Source: Balanoglossus misakiensis
Taxonomy: Eukaryota; Hemichordata
Assembly (NCBI GenBank): GCA_040954595.2
Contig: CM082591.2
Location: 5,456,001 to 5,520,000 of the forward strand
Direction of reading: 5' to 3'
DNA: 64,000 nucleotides
Shown here: positions 50,701-59,265 of the stretch, in pieces
Numbering within the stretch: the stretch's first letter is position 1
Layout: each line of letters starts with the position of its first letter
Translations under genes and position numbers: made by a program
The notes under the pieces: generated by a model
The model's database searches: none
The model's input: the letters and a program-made list of their open reading frames with translations, nothing else
Told to the model about the DNA's origin: nothing

Positions 50701-53700
50701 TTATAATTGTATACACTGGTCCAGGCAGAAAATAAGTGGTCCCAGAACTCACACTACGGAATTTTGTGTGCCCCCCCCCCCCCCCCCCCAATAATAAAAA
50801 CAGCTAATCCAGGGCCCCCATTTAACAACACTGTAGTATTAATTTTACATTGATGAGGGCACCTGGGAAGCTTAAAGGGACAAAGCCTCTCTCTCGCTGC
50901 CCTTTTTTCCATTAATTATGTTTGATACAAGACACTGTTTATGTTAATGTAAATGTGGATATATAGTGAATCAATGATCAACCACACAAAACTTCCATCC
51001 CACTTGTATGATATGAGAGTAAAAACTCGCCCAAAATGAATAAATGGTAAAGAACGATTATTCATTTTGGCGAGTTTTTTCACTCTCCTGTCTATAAGAG
51101 GGATGGAAGTTGTGTGTGGTTGAACGTTTATTCGCTATATACCCACATGTAGAATAACAAACGGTGTCTTGTATCAAATATAATTAATGGAAAAAAGGGC
51201 AGCAAGAGAGATACTTTGTCCCATTTAACAACACTGTAGTATTAATATTACATTGATGAGGGCACCTGGGCAGCTTAATCGAATGAGATGATGATGTCGT
51301 CACTGAAAACGCTGTTATCTCCAATGTAGCAGTATCTACCAGACATAATGAATGGGCTTACTCACAAAGCCTGTCTGCGATACACATTTCTGGGAGGCAA
51401 AGGCCAACGTGGGGACTCCCATAAATTTCTGTAATTATGTGGCGATTTCGTGACTGCGGCAGAAAGTACGCTCATAACCTATATGTGACCTTGCGTTGCG
51501 AGTTACCCTTCCACCACCATGGTTTGGTCCAATTCCATTGTTTTCTATGGTAAAGTTGGACCACTATAGATGGAACGGGGGTGATAGGTTTAATTAAGAC
51601 TGATACAAACCACGTGTGTGAAATTCTAACCGTTTAATTTAGTTATAATGTGTATATTAATAATAATTTGTCATCTGGTTCTAATAACAGAACACATGCA
51701 ATGCGATGATTCACACTACGGATGAGATCCTATCACACGAATAAATCCTGGAAAAATAAACTTAAAATGGGACTTGTAAAAAGTGTAACAGTGCTAATAT
51801 ACACGTATGACTGCATAAAATCAGAATAAAGATCAAAGGTTCATGAGAACTGGTGTACCTCATAATTATAGTAATGGTCAGCAGTTGTGAATTTGAATCT
51901 ACCAATCTATACGTTTGGTATACATGTATATGTGTCCCTTGCATGACCCCAGTTTGACTGGCATGCTTTTTGTCTGTCAACGTTTAACTTTTATTGCTAT
52001 GAAAATGAGAGAAAAATATTTAAAGATGAGCCAAATTAAATATTTGGTGCAGTTGTCATAGCATGGTTGGGTTGTAGAGTTAATGATCAAACTGGTGGAT
52101 GTATGCATGTCATATTAGGGTCATGGAAATTACTAATACACTATGACAAATGTCCTAGTAATCTGAATTTACTCGAGAACTCCATAGTCAATAGTTTCTT
52201 TACTTTGTTTTCTTCTCAGGGCTTTTTCCGGCGTAGTAGCAAAAGCGGGAAAGAGTACTCGTGTCGCCATGGCAACGGACAGTGCCCAATCGGAAGGGTC
52301 AATCGGAATCGGTGCCAGTTCTGTCGCTACAAAAAATGCCTCGAAGTGGGCATGTCCAGGGAAGGTGAGTTGTCTCATTTAAAGGGACAATGTCTCTCTC
52401 TCTCGCTGCCCTATTTCCATTAATTATGTTTAACAGAAGACACCGTTTATGTTATGTACATGTGGATTTATAGTGAATGAACATTCAACCACACACCTTC
52501 CATCCCACTTGTAGACGCGAGAGTAAAAAAACTCGCCAAAATGAATAATCGGTCTCTACCATTTATTCATTTTGGGCGAGTTTTTATTACTCTCATATCA
52601 TACAAGCAGGATGGAGTTTGAGCATGGTTGAATGTTCATTCACTACACTATTCACATTGTAGAATAACAGAAATGGTGTCTTGTATCAAATATAACTAAG
52701 GAAAAAAGGGCAGCGAGAGAGGGACTTTGTAAAAATGTGTCACATTTTAATACTGATGCGTGTTCCAAGGCGTATCCATCACTTGCTTGCAATACGTTGC
52801 TGGCCCTCCCCTAAGTAACCGATGTACCTTGTTCTAACCCTTGTCAGCTGTGAGGGTCGGCCGAGTGCCCACATCCCGACAGAGCCGACCGAGGCCCAAG
52901 AGCGAGAAGTCGCCTAGCAACGGCGAGGTCTCCGACTCGGAGAGCGTCGAGAGCAGCAAGGTGGAGACGCAGCCGCCGAACGTCAACGGACAGGCGGCGG
53001 AGAAACCGTCGTCGGGGGAAACCGCCGAGCAGTTGCTCAAGGCCAAGCAGGCGGAGATGTATGAACTAGTCAGTGTGGTGTCCTATGCTTACCAAGTCAC
53101 CTGCTTATACAACAGTAAAAACTTTCCAACTCTCAGGGATAAATTAGATGTGAGTATAGTCCCTCAAGGCCCTGCCTTTCCACAGTGTTTTGACTACAGG
53201 AAAGGTCTGAAATTGTAAACCACTCTTTAAGGGGCAACTTTAATCCCTAGTTCTTGCATCAGTTCTTATGGACATCAAATGTTTTTGTGCTGTTTTCCAT
53301 TGAAATGTTAATCAAGGTAAAGGCCTTGCTCAACAGTGGGTCAAATCTTTTGTTTCCAATAAACAGTAACGTGCTAACACAAAGGCATTCTTGTTTGCCT
53401 TCATTGTACCACCCTGGGATTGAGGAAAAGGCCTTTAAGGAATTTGCATTTAGATACAACCGATAAAGAATGTGCCTCTATAAAAAAATCTATATATTAT
53501 TTCATAAAAGTTTGCCTTTAACATAACAAGTGTAAAATTTGCTCCTGTGAAGTCCTGTACTTTTTTAAAACTTTTTTATGGTTTCTATGTTACATATTTG
53601 TATGTTTCATTGATTTACAGAAAGATACAACTACCTCAAGTAATACAGACCCATTTTCTTTGCAAATCAACTCATCGGAGGCGTCGACGGGCGTGGCTCC

Positions 53701-55215
53701 CCCGACCGTCACCAACACACACAACGGCCAACAGAACTGGATCAGCATCGCCGAGATGATGACCTCGGCGATCCGCGGCCAGGTGGAGTACGCCAAAGCC
53801 GTGCCCGGCTACCGCAACCTCTCTCAGGAAGACCAACTCATCCTCCTCAAGGGCAGCTTCTTCGAGATCTGGCTGCTGCGCATGGTGGCGCTGTACCGCA
53901 AGGAGAGCGAGGCGGGCGTCGTCGGCTCCGTCGCCGTGGACAACAACGGCAAGGTGTCGGTGTGGCGCGAGCTGCTGGGCATGTTCGAGGCCGACTTCAG
54001 CATGGCCATCGCCGGCCTGGCCGAGTCGCTCAGCCAGCTGCCGCTGGTGGAGACCGAGACGGCGCTGTTCGCGGGAGTCTTGCTGACTTCGAAAGGTGGG
54101 TGAAGAAGATGTGCTAGGCCTTGGTGTCGACCCTTTCACCACAATGGTTTAGTCCAACTTGATTGTCTACTATGCTAGATTTGGACCTGTAAACAGTAAA
54201 ATAGGGGGTGAAAGGGTTAAATGAAAAACAGAGCTTGGAAATTTGATTACCACTAAAACAAAACATCTTTCTAATACTACTTTAACCATTTCACCACCAT
54301 GGTTTAGTCCAACTTGATTGTCTACTATGCTAGATTTGGACCTGTATCAGTAAAATAGGGGTGAAAGGGCTTAATGAAAAGCAGAGCTTTTAGGCTTGGA
54401 AATTTGATTACCACTAACACAAAACATCTTGCCGCTACTACTTTAACCATTTCATCACCATGGTTTAGTCCAACTTGATTGTCTACTATGGTAGAATTGG
54501 ACCTGTAAACAGTAAAATAGGGGTGAAAGGGCTTAATGAAAAGCAGACCTTTTAGGCTTAGAAATTTGATTACCACTAACACAAAACATCTTGCCGCTAC
54601 TATTTTAACCCTTTCACCACCATGGTTCAGTCCAAGTCCAATTGTGAAGCAATTTTTGAACAACTCTGCCTATTAAAGGGACAAAGTCTCTCTCTTGCTG
54701 GTAAACACTGACTATTCATTTTAGCGAGTTTTGTACTCTCATATCATACAAGTTGGATGGAAGTTGTGTGTGGTCAAACGTTGATTCACTATATATCAAC
54801 ATGTAGAATAACATAAGTGGTGTCTTGTATCAAACATAATTACTGGACAAGGGGCAGCGAGAGAGAGACTTTGTCCCTTTAAAGTATAGTAACCCTATGG
54901 TCTCTCAATGCATACCACTTGTTATTTTTTTCCCTCACAGATCGAGCAGGACTGACCAGCAAAGCCAGCGTGGAGCAGCTACAACTCAAGTTCTTTGAAG
55001 CCCTGAAGGTGCAACTCGAGGGCAACCACCCCCAAGATTCCAGTACTTTATTTAATATCCTACTCAACAAAACTCAGGAGCTGCACGCGTTGAACAGCAA
55101 ACACCGAGAGTATGTGCACCGAAACCACCAAGTCTGGCCGACAGCCAAGCTACCAGCCTTGTACGTGGAAATGATGGACTTGTCCGTGCCTGTACTGGTC
55201 GATACCATGCAGTAA
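35786..55215 (+). CDS. NR1-type nuclear receptor with six-residue D-box, six coding exons
   Basis: Exons: 35786-35813, 42691-42854, 52220-52364, 52848-53149, 53621-54095, 54941-55215. All introns are GT-AG and phases close to give 462 residues. An in-frame TGA at 35729-35731 precedes the ATG. The short N-terminus ends in PPKRKDS. The DNA-binding domain has first-finger cysteines 43, 46, 60, 63 and P-box CEGCKG; second-finger cysteines are 79, 86, 96, 99 with D-box RHGNGQ, one residue longer than usual. AVRVGRVP and a charged Ser/Pro hinge (about 121-180) follow. The ligand-binding domain has VEYAKAVPGY then LSQEDQLILLK (267-291), a DRAG turn at 372-375 and an AF-2 helix LPALYVEMMD at 442-451. 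Four intron positions and phases match the divergent minus-strand receptor, so the two are paralogues. LBD helix 9-10 text (NHPQDSSTLFNILL) is PPAR-like. Exons 4 and 5 are much more GC-rich than the surroundings. The ligand is unknown. Confidence 0.92.
35924..35935 (+). promoter_or_regulatory. YY1-like motif just inside intron 1
   Basis: CAATATGGCGGA resembles the YY1 core AANATGGCG and lies about 110 bases downstream of the first exon donor of the plus-strand receptor. YY1 sites just downstream of transcription starts are common at CpG-rich promoters. It is weak evidence by itself. Confidence 0.25.
37549..37741. repeat. Family A palindromic MITE
   Basis: Begins TACTGTAAAACGGGAAATTT and ends AAATTTCCCGTGTTCCAGTA, with TCGCGA-type words in both arms. 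It belongs to the GGGAAATTT-ended subgroup rather than the CACTTTATT subgroup. Confidence 0.8.
38200..38316. repeat. Family A element, left-truncated
   Basis: Only the right arm is clear, from a CTGAAAAAAACATTTTACACG block to CCCGTTTTTACAGTA. The left end is missing or too diverged to read. Confidence 0.65.
40925..41000. repeat. Family B element, left end only
   Basis: TTAAAGGGACAAAGTCTCGC followed by ATTAATCATGTTTGATACAA matches the left arm of the full family B copies; the rest is absent. It is a fragment in intron 1 of the plus-strand receptor. Confidence 0.65.
41762..41958. repeat. Family A palindromic MITE
   Basis: Begins TACTGTAAAACGGGTTATTT and ends with the near-perfect reverse complement, finishing CCCGTTTTACAGTA. 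TA borders both ends. Confidence 0.85.
42910..43146. repeat. Family A element 55 bases after the exon 2 donor
   Basis: Begins CTGTAAAACAGGTTATTTTC and ends AAAATGTCCTGTTTTACAGTA. It is longer than its relatives, with an expanded centre. Being palindromic and so close to the first zinc-finger exon, it could form a hairpin in the pre-mRNA near the splice donor. Confidence 0.75.
44916..45106. repeat. Family A element, diverged
   Basis: The left end TATTGTAAACAGGAAATTTT is degraded. The right end AAAATTTCCCATTTTACAGTA is well preserved, and the interior keeps the CTCTTGCGTAGTTTGCGAAA block. Confidence 0.7.
46671..46818. repeat. Family A element, left-truncated
   Basis: Starts inside the family at AGAGAGCCAAAAAACGTGAA and runs to AACCTGTTTTACAGTA. 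The left terminus is missing. Confidence 0.65.
47750..47818. repeat. Family C fragment
   Basis: TACAGTCGAACCTGTCTATA followed by GACCAGTCAAGGGACTTG matches family C ends and its internal AAGGGACT block. Only about 70 bases remain. Confidence 0.45.
48313..48437. repeat. Family C element
   Basis: TACAGTAAAA at the left pairs with TTTTACTGTA at the right. The right arm contains TTCCAGATTAGACAGGGTTC, also present in the copy at 11511-11670. Confidence 0.65.
49033..49121. repeat. Family A fragment
   Basis: Right-arm remnant with AAAATTATCGTCGCGTAACA and a TTTCCCGTTTTACGGTA end. A long antisense-like reading frame here is made by the repeat. Confidence 0.55.
49394..49748. repeat. Family B palindromic element, full length, TTAA-ended
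   Basis: A 355-base near-palindrome with termini TTAAAGGGACAAAGTCTCTC and the matching GAGAGACTTTGTCCCTTTAA. Internal words include ATTAATTATATTTGATACAA, GGATGGAAGTT and a central GAATAATCGTTCTTTACC spacer that gives it an orientation. TTAA at both ends suggests a piggyBac-type target site (inference). Confidence 0.85.
49780..49941. repeat. Family A element, left-truncated
   Basis: Retains AATAGTCGCGAAAG, GCGAAAATTAATCGTCGTGT and the right end TTTCCTGTTTTACAGTA. It lies about 30 bases beyond a family B copy. Confidence 0.65.
50442..50572. repeat. Family C element, right end eroded
   Basis: Starts TACAGTCAAACCTGTGTAAA and keeps GACATAGAAGCACATGTTAA, which also occurs in the copy at 22605-22787. 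The right terminus is not clear. Confidence 0.5.
50575..50588 (+). promoter_or_regulatory. RFX X-box-like motif
   Basis: GTTGCC-AT-GGTAAC is an exact match to GTNRCC-N2-RGYAAC, within intron 2 of the plus-strand receptor. Motif evidence only. Confidence 0.25.
50819..51277. repeat. 56-base direct repeat enclosing a family B element
   Basis: A 56-base block beginning CATTTAACAACACTGTAGTA and ending GGGCACCTGGGAAGCTTA (50819-50874) recurs with two or three changes at 51222-51277. The full-length family B palindrome (about 50872-51228) fills the gap. This is far longer than a transposon target duplication, so the flank was duplicated separately. Confidence 0.85.
50872..51228. repeat. Family B palindromic element, inverted orientation
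   Basis: Termini TTAAAGGGACAAAGCCTCTC and GATACTTTGTCCCATTTAA. The central spacer reads GGTAAAGAACGATTATTC, the reverse complement of that in the copy at 49394-49748, so this copy is inverted relative to it and to the copy at 52379-52730. Confidence 0.85.
51504..51594. repeat. Family D element
   Basis: Contains TTACCCTTCCACCACCATGG, TTGTTTTCTATGGTAAAGTT and a right end GGGGGTGATAGGTTTAA. It is diverged at both termini. Confidence 0.55.
52379..52730. repeat. Family B element 14 bases after the exon 3 donor
   Basis: Starts TTAAAGGGACAATGTCTCTC in intron 3 and ends GAGAGGGACTTTGT with the last bases lost. It takes up most of the 483-base intron between the second zinc-finger exon and the hinge exon. 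Its orientation is opposite to the nearest copy upstream of exon 3. Confidence 0.8.
54125..54640. repeat. Family D element amplified in tandem, about 160-base unit
   Basis: Anchor words TTTCACCACCATGGTTTAGT recur near 54131, 54288, 54449 and 54611, giving three full units and a partial fourth. Each unit joins one family D palindrome (ending GGGGTGAAAGG) to a unique spacer with AAATTTGATTACCACTAA. The array lies in intron 5 of the plus-strand receptor, right after the GC-rich exon 5. Confidence 0.85.
54673..54882. repeat. Family B element with internal deletion
   Basis: Starts TTAAAGGGACAAAGTCTCTC, loses most of the left arm, and continues as the standard right arm to AGAGACTTTGTCCCTTTAA. It lies about 60 bases upstream of the last coding exon of the plus-strand receptor. 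Confidence 0.8.
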
Positions 55216-56372
55216 AAGAAGAAAAAAATAATCATCCTCGATGTATACATATCTCTGTTTACTTTAGGCTAACAATCCCTACCTCAAATGGTATCTGCAT
55301 TCAATCTCATCAAAAAAATAACAAGACTATTTTCCTAGTTTGGGTCGAGCCATTTTACAGAGAGGGTGGATATGGCTTCAGAAGCCAGCTGGGTGGATAT
55401 TTCTGACACCATGAATGCGTATTGCTGGCTTTTGGGATCAAACAAAGAAAATCGTATGCTGCATTTCATGAAAACGTCATACCTTGCCAAACATCAGCCA
55501 ACATGGGCCGCCATTATTTAGCGAAACAACGCTGGCCACAGAGAATACAATATTTTTTTTTCTGCAACTTTTTTTTAGCCATGCTATGTGCTAAAGCCTT
55601 GAAAATTGTAGTTTAGAGATTTCATTAATGATAGTCCACCCCAAGGCAGTAACAGAACCTTTTTTTTGCAATTTTCTAGATGGGGTCATCTATTGAGAGA
55701 AAACTTATAAATTAAAATAATCATTATTTTGCCTTTTTTTTTTAAATTTCCCTAGTTTCAAAAAGAAGAATCAAACAGAACCTTACTTTAAAATGTTCAG
55801 GGATATATACACACATGTGGAAAAAAATGTCTTTAAAAGATTTTTTTTCCAAGCTGCATTTAAATACCATGGCAAGATTTCTAAGAGAAAACGTTTTTTT
55901 TTTTAAATTTCTGTAACCGTAGTAACAGTCCTTCATAGCGTATGCCCTTACAATGTTAAGACTGGATATATATCTTTTTTAATTGTCGTAAGGCATCTAG
56001 TGTACAGTGAGAATAACCCTTAACCCCCCTATTTGCCTGCAAGTGGGACCAGCCCGAACCACTGAAAGCAGTGGTGGTCACACCAGACTTTTGCAGGAAA
56101 GGGGGGAGTGAAAATAACTCGTAAAGCTGCCCAGTACTAAAACATTGCATTACGTTTACAGTGTCGTAATATGCCTACTTGGTGAAAAAGGGAGATTTTT
56201 TTTTTTTCAACGTTTACTTGGAGCAACTCGGACTCTGTAGTCTTGACAGAGACATTCCCCTGATTTTAGTCAGATGAAATGTTTAGTGGAAACTGCATAT
56301 AGTACTACTTGGCATGAACCAATGACATGCCGACCTCATCACACCATGCTGCAGATCTGCGTAGCTATAGAG

Positions 56373-56468
56373 CACCCCCACGCCACAAATGCTACAGTCC
56401 ATCTCACCCCCATGCCACAAATGTTACAGTCCATCTCACCCCCACGCCACAAATGCTACAGTCTAATA
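56373..56468. repeat. Minisatellite, three 32-base units, in a C-rich stretch
   Basis: Units starting CACCCCCACGCCACAAATG at 56373, 56405 and 56437 are nearly identical, and degenerate copies (for example around 56577 and 56687) continue through a strongly C-rich plus strand to about 56760. Reading frames across it are composition artefacts. Confidence 0.8.
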
Positions 56469-56948
56469 CCTCTAATAATATCGCCACATGCCTCTCCACC
56501 CCCCCTCCCCCCCCCCCCCCCCGTACTGCATAATGCTGCAAGCCACGTCCCGTCCCTCCAATGCTTACAGACCCCAACCACCCCCGTGCTACGGATGGTA
56601 CAGTCCAACCCCATGATGTGGGTAATAATACCTCCCTACACCACACGCCATCCTACCCCCCCCCCCTTTACATATTCTCCAAACCACCCCATGCTGCATA
56701 TGCCATAAACTTGCTCACTCACTCACAATGCTGCAGAACCCTCCTCACGCAAGCAAGCCACAAGCTATTGCCTATCAACATGGTGAAAATGATAATCTCC
56801 CAATCCTGATAAATATCACGAAAATAAATAGAAAGGTCTGTTTAGTAACGGAGACATTCCAGAACACAGTGCTGTAAAGGAAATATATAAATAATTCAGA
56901 TGGGAATATGTCAGATGCATTAATATAAATGACACCATTAAAGAGTGG

Positions 56949-57152
56949 TACTGTAAAACACTTTATTTTCGCGAGCAATTAATTTTCGCCAAATACGCGA
57001 GAGCCAAAATAGCGTGAAAATAAAAAGTCGCGTAAATTGTTTTTGAAGATAACGATGCAGTGAATGAAATAAGAGAATTAATACTCGCGAAACAGTGGCC
57101 TCTCTCGATATCGCGAAAAAATTAACTCGCGAAAATAAAGTGTTTTACGGTA
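56949..57152. repeat. Family A palindromic MITE, full length
   Basis: Starts TACTGTAAAACACTTTATTT and ends AAATAAAGTGTTTTACGGTA. It is the sister of the 31283-31494 copy: both share the CACTTTATT termini and the ACGCGAGAGCCAAAATAGCG block in opposite orientations. Confidence 0.85.
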
Positions 57153-57659
57153 TTATGCGAGGTATTGGTGGATTTCTTAATGCCTGTGTATTGTCACAGT
57201 GTATAAAATGCCATCTGCCGCGAGTTCATCATCCTCCATTATAAATTTAATTCCAATCTGCTTTGCTTCATTTGCCTTGTCATTTCCGATGCTTGTCTTA
57301 CTGGTAAAACGCGATTACCGCGGATCATGGTTCTCCGCTGTTGTCATGGAGACATCTTTCCGTAACACGCGCCAAGTGTTGCATGGACAGTGTTGGCAAC
57401 TTGCAGAATGTCTGTGTTTGCTGGTTTGGCTTTTATGAAAAAGATTTTTATAAATAAATTGTCACTTTATAACGGTATGTGCTCAAACTGAAAGCTATGG
57501 CAGACTTATGGCTATATATCTTCACAGTGCAAACAATCTGGCAGTCAAATTCAGTTGACAAAATTTACAACCCCACCATATCATACAGTAATATCATGCA
57601 TTGCAATAATTTCATACAGCTCATTTGCAACTAATTTTGCTCTCTGAGTAACATATATA

Positions 57660-57752
57660 TTAACCCTTTCACCCCCAGTTCCCTCTATAGAGGTCCAACC
57701 TTACCATAGAAAACAATGCGTTTGGACTGAACCATGGTGGTGGAAGGGTTGA
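57660..57752. repeat. Family D element
   Basis: TTAACCCTTTCACCCCCAGT at the left and GGTGGTGGAAGGGTTGAA at the right, with TACCATAGAAAACAATGCG in the middle. A typical short palindrome with a TTAA-type left end. Confidence 0.7.
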
Positions 57753-59191
57753 AAATGAGATTCGACTCACGAAAATATCTAATAGAAATCATTACTCTAT
57801 ATGGAGTCTAATCCAGATCACTGCAATATCTACCAAACCACCATTTGCTTTCTACAGATTTAACCCAGGAGATCACGGTATCTTTACATACTAAAAGTAC
57901 TACCTCACTAAACTGCAAGTGTCAATGGTTCTCTCTATAAAGCTTTCCATGCAAACAATAGGACCCAATTGGCTTTCTCAGATACTCGGTCAGAAACACA
58001 ATTGTCTCTCCTACCCAAGTCAATCGACTGTTTTTTAAAGATAATTCTAAACCCACCGTTATAAAAATAATATGCAAGTTGATAACAACTGAGTTTCTAT
58101 TCAAGGAAAAAAAAACCATGCAAATTATACACATTCTTGCCACTGTATTTTTTATCGAAAAAAAACTTAAACTTTTCTGAAGACTTTTTAGTTGTGTTCA
58201 GTGATGTTGTGGGGTTTAATGTGCCAATCAAACATGGTCTGTACTGTCAGTCTAAAACAATTCAAATATGATCTCTGTATTGTGACAGGTGGGGGGGGGC
58301 TTGTATTTTTGGGGGGGGGGGGGGGTGTTGATTTAGTGATAAGATTGCCAATCTAACTAGCAACCGGTCTTCTCAAATCATGGCTTGACCATTTCGTCTA
58401 GTTGTCAGAATGTAGGGATTTTTTATCTGGGAAAGATGAAATTTATGAAGAATGATTCCCTTTGTGAGTTGAGAATACAGTATGACCACTGTACTGCAGA
58501 TCGGACAGCTGCAGGAACATCGAGATGATGAGATTTGAAATCCCTCAAATCATTTATGGCACTGAACGAATCCACACCCCTTAAATTATGATCGGTTTGA
58601 CAGATTCCAATACCATTTAACAATAAGAGGGCTAAACCATTCTCGGGGGAGGGGGTGGCTAAATTCTGTGGCAATGCTGTCATTCATTGCCACCTTATAT
58701 TACCAGTGACTGCCGTTACAAGTATTTTAAAATTGAGCAAGTCAACATTTGTAGGTTTCCATTTTTATTTTGTATTCACCGTATTTCCATTTTGTGATTA
58801 TAAAAGCAGCATTTCAGATCAAGACTTTTTGATGAACTTTTACAGACATTGGTAACTTTTTTCCAGATTTCTGGCATTGCAGTGTAATTTCATTGAACTG
58901 AGCTTTTTTGTCTTTGGATGTAGGACTTTTTTTGACAGGTTTTTACATCAGGTTGTCCTCTGATGTTGCGAGTCTTGTGATCGACTATGTAGTGTGATTC
59001 TATTGTCAGTTATTGTGTATCCTTTGTCAAAAAACGTGATTATCATATGGCCACTTTGTGATTTTGAAAACTGTCTTTGCTAACCAGGTCTCCTTGAAGT
59101 TTGTAAGAGTGCAAATTTTTGAGACAAGTATTTTATTATTACTTCACGCTGCACTCTTATAGCTGTGTGCCACCTGTACAGGATGTGATGT

Positions 59192-59265
59192 GCGCCCTCA
59201 AGGGTAGAAGAAATATTTCTTTTGTTTTGCGCCCTCAAGGGTAGAAGGAATATTTCTTTTGTTTT
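59192..59265. repeat. Two-copy tandem repeat, 37-base unit
   Basis: GCGCCCTCAAGGGTAGAAG followed by AAATATTTCTTTTGTTTT is present twice back to back with one change. GCGCCCTC also occurs at the ends of the palindrome at 63657-63776. Confidence 0.85.

Larger units (their letters stand above)
42855..52219 (+). other. Second intron of the plus-strand receptor, MITE-dense
   Basis: This 9.4-kb phase-0 intron splits the two zinc fingers between CEGCK and GFFRR, a classic nuclear receptor intron position that the minus-strand paralogue also has. It carries family A, B, C and D elements, each listed separately, and two poly-G/C runs. No nested exon is supported. A 19-base C run lies at 50771-50789. 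Confidence 0.75.

Noticed and set aside
53672-54142. A 156-codon minus-strand frame rich in Arg, Leu, Ala and His
   Set aside because: It is the shadow of the GC-rich receptor exon 5 on the other strand, with the composition expected from that.
54325-54663. A minus-strand frame encoding an internally repeated peptide
   Set aside because: The repetition is exactly that of the tandem family D array; the frame is a by-product of repeat DNA.
56274-56708. A Pro/His/Thr-rich 144-codon plus-strand frame
   Set aside because: It is produced by the C-rich minisatellite and has no other support.
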